Shown here in pieces: positions 58,756 through 64,000 of a stretch of 64,000 nucleotides of DNA (its first letter is position 1; every line of letters begins with the position of its first letter). The DNA lies in the NCBI RefSeq assembly GCF_017875765.1, contig NZ_JAGGNA010000001.1, positions 3,065,001-3,129,000 of the forward strand, in the 5' to 3' direction. The notes under the pieces are model-generated. The model worked only from the letters and a program-made list of their open reading frames with translations, was not told the DNA's origin and made no database searches. The position numbers were made by a program, and so were the translations under genes. This DNA is from Flavobacterium sp. CG_23.5 (GTDB lineage: Bacteria > Bacteroidota > Bacteroidia > Flavobacteriales > Flavobacteriaceae).

Positions 58756-59478
58756 TTACATTTTATGAATAATAAAAATAGTAGGACGATTGTGTAAATC
58801 AACCGTAACTTTTTTCCAATCAGAAGCTCTCATCGTTTTGATGTACTCTGTAGGTAAAGTAATATCTGTTGCGATACAAAGATGAGTTGCAGGGTTTATA
58901 GCTTGTAAAATATCTTCCAACATTTTATTGTTTCGATACGGAGTTTCAATAAAAATTTGGGATTGGTTCTTGTCTTGAGAAAGCTTCTCTAAATTTTTAA
59001 GAGCGGTTTTCTTTTCGCTTTTTTCAATTGGCAAATATCCATTGAACGTAAAACTTTGACCATTCATACCAGAAGCCATCATCGCTAAAAGTATCGAAGA
59101 AGGTCCTACCAGAGGAATGACTTGAATTCCTTTTTCATGAGCCAATTTCACAATTACTGCACCCGGATCAGCTACTCCAGGACACCCAGCTTCGCTCATT
59201 AATCCAACATTTTTTCCTTCAAGTAAAGGCTTTATAAAGTCTAAATGTTCCTTGGTTTCGGTATGTTTGTTTAACACAAAAAGGATAAGTTCAGATTGTT
59301 TTTTTTCTGGACTTACACCTTTAATAGACTTACGAGCTGTCTTTTCGTTCTCAACAATATAATAATCTATAAAATCAATACTTCTTTTTACGGTTTGCGG
59401 TAAAACATCCATCGGGTCGCAATCACCCATGGTCGTAGGGATTAAATAAAGTTTTCCTAAAAGTGCAGTTGGTTTCAT
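58756..59478 (-). CDS. SAM-dependent tetrapyrrole-methylase-fold methyltransferase, RsmI-like
   Basis: The 240-residue product belongs to the tetrapyrrole methylase fold: GKLYLIPTTMGDCDPMDVLP at the start, GLMSEAGCPGVADPGAVIV in the SAM-binding region, and IPLVGPSSILLAMMASGMNG. RsmI methylates the 2'-OH of C1402 in 16S rRNA. This Bacteroidota version is shorter than RsmI (~285) and could be a divergent subfamily with another target. It follows the dnaA-phosphatase pair on the same strand. Confidence 0.82.
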   Translation of the reverse strand: MKPTALLGKLYLIPTTMGDCDPMDVLPQTVKRSIDFIDYYIVENEKTARKSIKGVSPEKKQSELILFVLNKHTETKEHLDFIKPLLEGKNVGLMSEAGCPGVADPGAVIVKLAHEKGIQVIPLVGPSSILLAMMASGMNGQSFTFNGYLPIEKSEKKTALKNLEKLSQDKNQSQIFIETPYRNNKMLEDILQAINPATHLCIATDITLPTEYIKTMRASDWKKVTVDLHNRPTIFIIHKM

Positions 59479-59587
59479 AAGTAGGTTATTTTATTTCTAA
59501 AATGAATAATGTGAGATTAATTTTTCTATGAAAATGCGCTAATAATCAGATTGTGACATTAGTTTTTTTTTAAAATTAAATCAAAGT

Positions 59588-60055
59588 TTATTGGTGTTTG
59601 ACTATTAGTTTTTTGGCAATGACATCGCAAGCTTCATCAAGCATATTGTAAACTATTTGAAATCCATTTGGCAAACCAAAGTATGGATCCGGAACATCTA
59701 CATTTTCGTTTGGAAATAGCTCATTCAATATAAGCTTGACTTTGTCTTTTTGTTCGTTATTTTCTGCAAGTTCCAGTACATCTTGGTAATTAGTATGGTC
59801 CATCACATAGATATAGTCAAAAGAATCGAAATCAGATTTGCTAAATTGTCTGCCTTTCTGATGGGAAATAAATACCCTGTTTTTTTTTGCAACAGCGATG
59901 GAACGTTCGTCAGGCGCATGACCAATATGCCACGAACCTGTTCCTGCCGAATCTACAGTGAATTTGTTTTTTGGAAGTTTTGAAGCTAATATGCCTTCGG
60001 CCAAAGGTGACCGACAAATATTTCCTAAACAGACCATTAAAATTTTTATGGGCAT
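59588..60055 (-). CDS. low-molecular-weight protein tyrosine phosphatase
   Basis: The 155-residue product has the P-loop CLGNICRSP (Cys9, Arg15) and the general-acid Asp in VPDPYFG near residue 124, with the tyrosine pair nearby. It dephosphorylates phosphotyrosine; bacterial relatives act on tyrosine kinases in polysaccharide export. The gene starts 7 bases after the dnaA stop, so the two are probably co-transcribed. Confidence 0.92.
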   Translation of the reverse strand: MPIKILMVCLGNICRSPLAEGILASKLPKNKFTVDSAGTGSWHIGHAPDERSIAVAKKNRVFISHQKGRQFSKSDFDSFDYIYVMDHTNYQDVLELAENNEQKDKVKLILNELFPNENVDVPDPYFGLPNGFQIVYNMLDEACDVIAKKLIVKHQ

Positions 60056-60062
60056 GATGCTT

Positions 60063-61490
60063 TTATAACGTTAATTTGATATTAATGTCATCAACAAACT
60101 TTTTAAACTGTTTGTCAGTAGCAACTAAATTGTCAACAGTTTTACAAGCATGTAATACCGTAGCATGATCGCGATCGCCTATTTGAGAACCAATATTCGC
60201 TAAAGACGCTTTGGTGAATTTTTTAGCAAAAAACATAGCTAATTGTCTTGCTTGAACTACATGTCTTTTTCTAGTTTTTGATTGCAATGTTTCTAAATCC
60301 AATTGAAAATAATCAGACACAATTTTTTGAATGTAATCAATAGAAATTTCTCGTTTTACATTTTTAACAAATTTTTCAACGACACTTTTCGCAAGTTCCA
60401 GCGTAACTTCTTTTTTATTAAATGACGATTGCGCAATCAAGGAAATGATAGCTCCTTCTAGTTCTCGAACATTAGATTTAATATTACGAGCCACATATTC
60501 AATAATTTCTTCAGGGATTTCTACACCATCTCTGTATAATATATTTTTCAAGATAGAAATTCTGGTTTCATAATCAGGTTGGTGCAATTCAGCGGACAAT
60601 CCCCATTTGAAACGAGATAATAACCGTTGTTCGATATCTTGCATATCAACAGGAGCCTTGTCTGATGTCAAGATTACCTGTTTTCCGTTTTGATGCAAAT
60701 AGTTGAATATATGAAAAAATACATCTTGAGTCCCTGATTTTCCAGAAAGGAATTGAACATCATCAATGATTAAAACATCAATTAACTGGTAGAAATGAAT
60801 GAAATCATTTCTGTTATTTTTCTTTACGGAATCAATATATTGTTGAGTGAAAATTTCAGCAGAAATGTATAAAACTGTTTTTTCAGGATATTTGTCTTTT
60901 ATTTCAACTCCAATAGCATGCGCTAAATGTGTTTTCCCCAGACCAACACCGCCAAAAATCAATAATGGATTAAATGAAGTTCCTCCAGGCTTATTGGCCA
61001 CAGCCATACCGGCAGAACGAGCTAATCTATTTGAATCCCCTTCTAAAAAATTATCAAAACTATAATTCGCGTTCAACTGGGATTCGATTTTCAAATTTCG
61101 AATTCCGGGAATTACAAATGGGTTTTTTAATTCAGGATTTAAGTTCTTAAATGGAGCATCAACTTCTTGAGGCTTCATAGGTACTCTATTGGCACTTGGC
61201 AATTGTTCCGTGAAAGGTTGTTTGTTGCCGTAAGTGTTTTCCATTCTGATTTTATAGAGTAACTTTGCGTTTTTTCCAAGTTCTTTGGTAAGTGCCACTT
61301 TTAACAATTTCACATAGTGTTCTTCTAACCATTCGTAGAAAAATTTACTTGGAACTTGAATATATAATGCGTTATCGGTAAGTTCAACTGACTTGATTGG
61401 TTCGAACCAAGTTTTATAGGCTTGATCTTGGATGTTGTCTTTAATAAAAGACAAACAGTTTTCCCATACTGATTGAGCAGTTTTGTTCAT
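60063..61490 (-). CDS. dnaA: chromosomal replication initiator protein DnaA
   Basis: The 475-residue product has all four DnaA domains: an N-terminal interaction domain, a linker, an AAA+ core with Walker A in GGVGLGKTHLAHA and Walker B in VLIIDDVQFLSG, and the C-terminal DNA-binding helix with GDRDHATVLHACKTV. It unwinds oriC to start replication. The 183 bases upstream, shared with a divergent thioesterase gene, show no convincing DnaA boxes, so oriC is probably elsewhere. Confidence 0.97.
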   Translation of the reverse strand: MNKTAQSVWENCLSFIKDNIQDQAYKTWFEPIKSVELTDNALYIQVPSKFFYEWLEEHYVKLLKVALTKELGKNAKLLYKIRMENTYGNKQPFTEQLPSANRVPMKPQEVDAPFKNLNPELKNPFVIPGIRNLKIESQLNANYSFDNFLEGDSNRLARSAGMAVANKPGGTSFNPLLIFGGVGLGKTHLAHAIGVEIKDKYPEKTVLYISAEIFTQQYIDSVKKNNRNDFIHFYQLIDVLIIDDVQFLSGKSGTQDVFFHIFNYLHQNGKQVILTSDKAPVDMQDIEQRLLSRFKWGLSAELHQPDYETRISILKNILYRDGVEIPEEIIEYVARNIKSNVRELEGAIISLIAQSSFNKKEVTLELAKSVVEKFVKNVKREISIDYIQKIVSDYFQLDLETLQSKTRKRHVVQARQLAMFFAKKFTKASLANIGSQIGDRDHATVLHACKTVDNLVATDKQFKKFVDDINIKLTL

Positions 61491-61673
61491 ATATTCTGTT
61501 AATTATATTTAATTGGTAATTATTGTCCTACCAAAAAAATAGTAAGTTTTGTCTTTTTTTCGGGGTAACAAATATGTGAACAAATTTCTGTAAAAAAAAA
61601 TAATTTAGGTGGTAATTTTTTAAATTATTGTTGTAAGGAACTTTTTATATTTTAAATTTTTAATAAATAATTA

Positions 61674-62078
61674 ATGAAAGATCATCAAATTCAAGTTAGG
61701 GTGCGTTACTCTGAGACAGACCAAATGGGTGTTGTTTATCATGGGAATTATATTCCTTATTTTGAGATAGGAAGAGTCGAATGGCTTAGAGACAAAGGGA
61801 TTTCTTATAAAAGTATGGAAGAAAGTGGTATTGCGCTTCCTATCGTTTCCATGAATATAAATTATAAAAAATCGGCGCGATATGATGAGCTACTTACTGT
61901 GCACACCGTTTTTAAAAGTCAGAGCTCTGTGAAGATAGAATTTGATTGTACGATTTATAATGAATCAGATGAGTTATTAACAACTGCCCAATTTATTTTA
62001 GTTTTTGTGTCCATAAAAACAGGTCGTCCAACCGCTCCACCGCACTATATTTTGGAATTGTTAAAAACAATGGAATAA
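61674..62078 (+). CDS. acyl-CoA thioesterase, YbgC/4HBT hotdog family
   Basis: The 134-residue product has the hotdog motif YSETDQMGVVYHGNYIPYFE, whose Asp is the catalytic residue in YbgC and 4-hydroxybenzoyl-CoA thioesterase. It hydrolyses acyl-CoA thioesters; the natural substrate is unknown. It is divergent from dnaA and convergent with the YigZ gene. Confidence 0.92.
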   Translation: MKDHQIQVRVRYSETDQMGVVYHGNYIPYFEIGRVEWLRDKGISYKSMEESGIALPIVSMNINYKKSARYDELLTVHTVFKSQSSVKIEFDCTIYNESDELLTTAQFILVFVSIKTGRPTAPPHYILELLKTME

Positions 62079-62108
62079 AATAATAAAAAAGTAATTTTTA
62101 TAGAGAAA

Positions 62109-62738
62109 TTATTTTTTTTTAATATCAATTTCAAACATTGAATTAAAAATGTCGAAGATTTTTTCGGCATTTTTTTTTCGTGTTTTTATCTCGATTTTAC
62201 CAATTGGAAGACCTGAAACTTCATTTATTTCCATTTCTTGAGTAACAATTTCCAGCTTCTTTTCCTTAATTACTCGCATCACTTTATTCATATTTTTATA
62301 ATCAAAAGAGATCAAAAAATGTAGATCAATTGTTTTTTCAACTATTTCGCAAGTCTCAAGAATTATTTGTGCTGTAGTTTTATAAGCTGAAATCAATCCA
62401 CCTACACCCAGTTTTACGCCTCCAAAAATCCGAACCACTACAATCAATACATTAGTAATAGAAAAGGACTGAATTTGACCATAAATAGGCATTCCAGCGC
62501 TGTTGCTTGGTTCTCCATCATCATTAGCTCTGTAAGTTATCGAATCAGTACCAATTTGATAGGCATAACAAAAATGTCCTGCATTAGGATGCTGCTTTCG
62601 TAAACTGTCGATAATGGGTTTTACTTGGTCTTCCGATTGAATTGGGAAAGCATAACCAAAAAATTTGCTGTTTTTTTCTTTGAATAGTACTTCTTCTGGT
62701 GAAAATTCAATGGTATTGTAGGTGTCTTTAAATTCCAA
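62109..62738 (-). CDS. YigZ/IMPACT family protein
   Basis: The 209-residue product matches the UPF0029/IMPACT family: the central segment HFCYAYQIG with RANDDGEPSNSAGMPIYGQI is diagnostic, followed by VVVRIFGGVKLGVGGLISAY. A second small domain is at the C-terminus. The biochemical role is not settled; eukaryotic IMPACT affects translation control. It lies 14 bases after the HAD gene and is likely in one operon with ribD. Confidence 0.9.
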   Translation of the reverse strand: MEFKDTYNTIEFSPEEVLFKEKNSKFFGYAFPIQSEDQVKPIIDSLRKQHPNAGHFCYAYQIGTDSITYRANDDGEPSNSAGMPIYGQIQSFSITNVLIVVVRIFGGVKLGVGGLISAYKTTAQIILETCEIVEKTIDLHFLISFDYKNMNKVMRVIKEKKLEIVTQEMEINEVSGLPIGKIEIKTRKKNAEKIFDIFNSMFEIDIKKK

Positions 62739-62752
62739 AAGCGGATTATTTT

Positions 62753-63355
62753 CTAAATTATTTTTTTGTCAAATAAATCAACGATATCTTCTTTACCAAC
62801 TATTAAATTCCAAACTTCTAATCCCAATGCATGTGCAGCGTCGGTATTTTCTTTTTTGTCATCTATGAATAAGGTCCTTTTTGGTGACAATTCATGGTTG
62901 TTTATTAGGTGATTGAAAACTTCAGGACCTGGTTTTCTCATTCCAATTTCAAATGAAAAATATACTTTTTCAAAACATTGATAAAAATCACTGTAAAATG
63001 AAACTCCTACTTTTTTTTCGAAAGTTTCGATATGAATGGAATCGGTGTTACTCAATAAAAATAATCGGTATTTTTTTGATAGCATTTGAATAAATTCCAA
63101 TCGATACAGTGGAAAGTCAAGAAGAATAGCATTCCAAGCAGCTAAAATTTCTTTAATACTTGCATTTGGAATGTGTTTTTGAATCCCGAAAAGGAAATTT
63201 TCTCGCGAGATTTTCCCTGTTTCAAATTGAATATTTAAATGATCTAAATCGTCATTCCACTCTGTCAATCCTAGTTTTTTTAGACCGTCCATAGTGGATT
63301 TTTTATCTAAATTGATAAAAATATCTCCAAAATCAAAAATTATAGTATTAATCAT
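62753..63355 (-). CDS. HAD-family hydrolase (subfamily IA, YihX-like)
   Basis: The 200-residue product has motif I IIFDFGDIFINLD, with the nucleophile Asp followed by Phe-Gly as in YihX-type phosphatases, motif II in LFLLSNTDSIH, motif III Lys in MRKPGPEVF, and motif IV FIDDKKENTDAA. It should be a small-molecule phosphatase; overlap with ribD by 8 bases invites the idea of a riboflavin-pathway phosphatase, since that step needs a HAD enzyme (inference). Confidence 0.9.
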   Translation of the reverse strand: MINTIIFDFGDIFINLDKKSTMDGLKKLGLTEWNDDLDHLNIQFETGKISRENFLFGIQKHIPNASIKEILAAWNAILLDFPLYRLEFIQMLSKKYRLFLLSNTDSIHIETFEKKVGVSFYSDFYQCFEKVYFSFEIGMRKPGPEVFNHLINNHELSPKRTLFIDDKKENTDAAHALGLEVWNLIVGKEDIVDLFDKKII

Positions 63356-64000
63356 GGTTTCTAGATAGTATTAATTCATCGTCGCCAATCGTAGATTTGT
63401 CGAACGATTTTTTAGCAATTATTGGTGCTTCAATTCCTTCTTTTAATTGGATATTTCCAACAAAAATGCGGGCTTCGTCCCAAAGGTTGGCATCAATAAA
63501 AGTCTGTAACGTTTGTCTGCCTCCTTCAATAATTACGGATTGAATTTGATGCTGGTGAAGTGTTTTGACTATTTGTGCAGCTATATTTTGTTCGAAATCA
63601 ATTACTTCAAAGATAATATTTTCTTTTTCAACTGCAGGCTTTAATTTCGAAAATACGATTGTTTTGATCTGACAGTTAAAGATGTGACAGTCATTGGAAA
63701 TGCGGTTGTTTTGGTCCAGAACCACCCGAACAGGATTTTTTCCCGTCCAATCTCTTACATCTAATTTTGGATTATCGTCAATAACGGTTTGGGTTCCCAC
63801 AAGAATGGCTTGTTCTTCACTTCTCCATTTATGGACCAATTGTCTCGAATAAACGTTGGTAATCCAAACTGGTTTTTTTTCTAATTTTTCTAAAGGAGCG
63901 ATGAAGCCATCTTTACTTTCGGCCCATTTCAAAATAATGTAGGGTCTTTTCTTGTTGTGAAAAGTAAAATAGCGTTTGTTCAGCTCATTGCATTCGGCTT
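63348..64000 (-). CDS. ribD: riboflavin biosynthesis protein RibD, C-terminal reductase part (gene continues beyond the window)
   Basis: The frame is open to the window's end on the minus strand. NELNKRYFTFHNKKRPYI precedes the reductase domain, with LKWAESKDGFIAP, ILVGTQTVIDDNPKLDVRDW and SVIIEGGRQTLQTFID. An apparent Met start at 63932 is internal (a TTG codon); the upstream residues continue the RibD linker, so the deaminase domain lies outside. RibD makes 5-amino-6-ribitylamino-uracil phosphate from the GTP cyclohydrolase product. Confidence 0.92.
   Translation of the reverse strand, partial: AECNELNKRYFTFHNKKRPYIILKWAESKDGFIAPLEKLEKKPVWITNVYSRQLVHKWRSEEQAILVGTQTVIDDNPKLDVRDWTGKNPVRVVLDQNNRISNDCHIFNCQIKTIVFSKLKPAVEKENIIFEVIDFEQNIAAQIVKTLHQHQIQSVIIEGGRQTLQTFIDANLWDEARIFVGNIQLKEGIEAPIIAKKSFDKSTIGDDELILSRNHD

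Noticed and set aside
61491..61673. Possible oriC next to dnaA
   Set aside because: No DnaA-box-like TTATNCACA motifs are visible in this 183-base gap, and no cluster of AT-rich 13-mers with boxes; proximity to dnaA alone is not enough.

Overview
The window looks like a chromosome segment from the family Flavobacteriaceae, most likely Flavobacterium or a close relative. The DNA is AT-rich and Shine-Dalgarno-like sites are rare. Several starts are preceded by the Bacteroidota -7 box TAnnTTTG. The window also carries a type IX secretion C-terminal sorting domain, a bacterial-type methylmalonyl-CoA mutase pair, a 1271-residue RpoB and a DUF3467 gene directly behind rpoC. All assignments are by reading and family recall; no database search was run.

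Layout. 1-10.9 kb: the ribosomal protein/RNA polymerase operon rplK(partial)-rplA-rplJ-rplL-rpoB-rpoC-DUF3467, with hairpin-bearing spacers around rpoB. 11-18 kb: a small secreted protein, prfC, a lipoprotein alpha-amylase that resembles the Thermococcales enzymes, a two-domain parvulin (SurA-like) protein and a MoxR ATPase. 18.3-23.6 kb: two unrelated aconitases in a row (AcnB, then the mitochondrial-like type); a 13-codon ORF resembling the start of the second lies just before the first. 24-30.5 kb: a LysM-NlpC/P60 hydrolase, a PA2169-type four-helix protein, a stretch of decayed genes (ECF sigma factor, small membrane protein, amidohydrolase), and two NAD-dependent dehydrogenases.

30.6-41.5 kb is the accessory part. 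It holds a REP-associated tyrosine transposase between 33-bp inverted REP hairpins, and the 3' tip of a group II intron that supplies the stop codon of a DNA methyltransferase. That methyltransferase and its endonuclease partner form an EcoRV-like restriction-modification pair (predicted site GATATC). Further on are an APC permease, alanine dehydrogenase with a divergent Lrp/AsnC regulator, a MazEF-like toxin-antitoxin pair, and a two-gene array (lgt and a T9SS-secreted protein) whose genes are separated and bounded by copies or halves of a ~420-bp repeated joint. This array is the most unusual structure in the window: the joint centre forms a stem, and the two outer half-joints keep complementary arms, as if a circle had been opened at the loop. 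Three members of a dispersed intergenic repeat also lie in or near these regions.

41.5-64 kb is mostly housekeeping: long-form GAPDH, an HtrA protease, dapF-GNAT-mltG-DUF2279, a lytic-transglycosylase-like protein, and the run udk-ftsB-like-mutA-mutB, interrupted between mutA and mutB by an antitoxin with a frameshifted RelE/ParE toxin. Then come a DECR-like reductase, an aminotransferase, a RsmI-like methyltransferase, a low-molecular-weight phosphatase, dnaA, a thioesterase, a YigZ protein, a HAD hydrolase and the 3' part of ribD, which runs off the window. Two secreted ~180-residue paralogues sit at 49.1 and 57.7 kb. No tRNA, rRNA, CRISPR array or recognisable oriC was seen.
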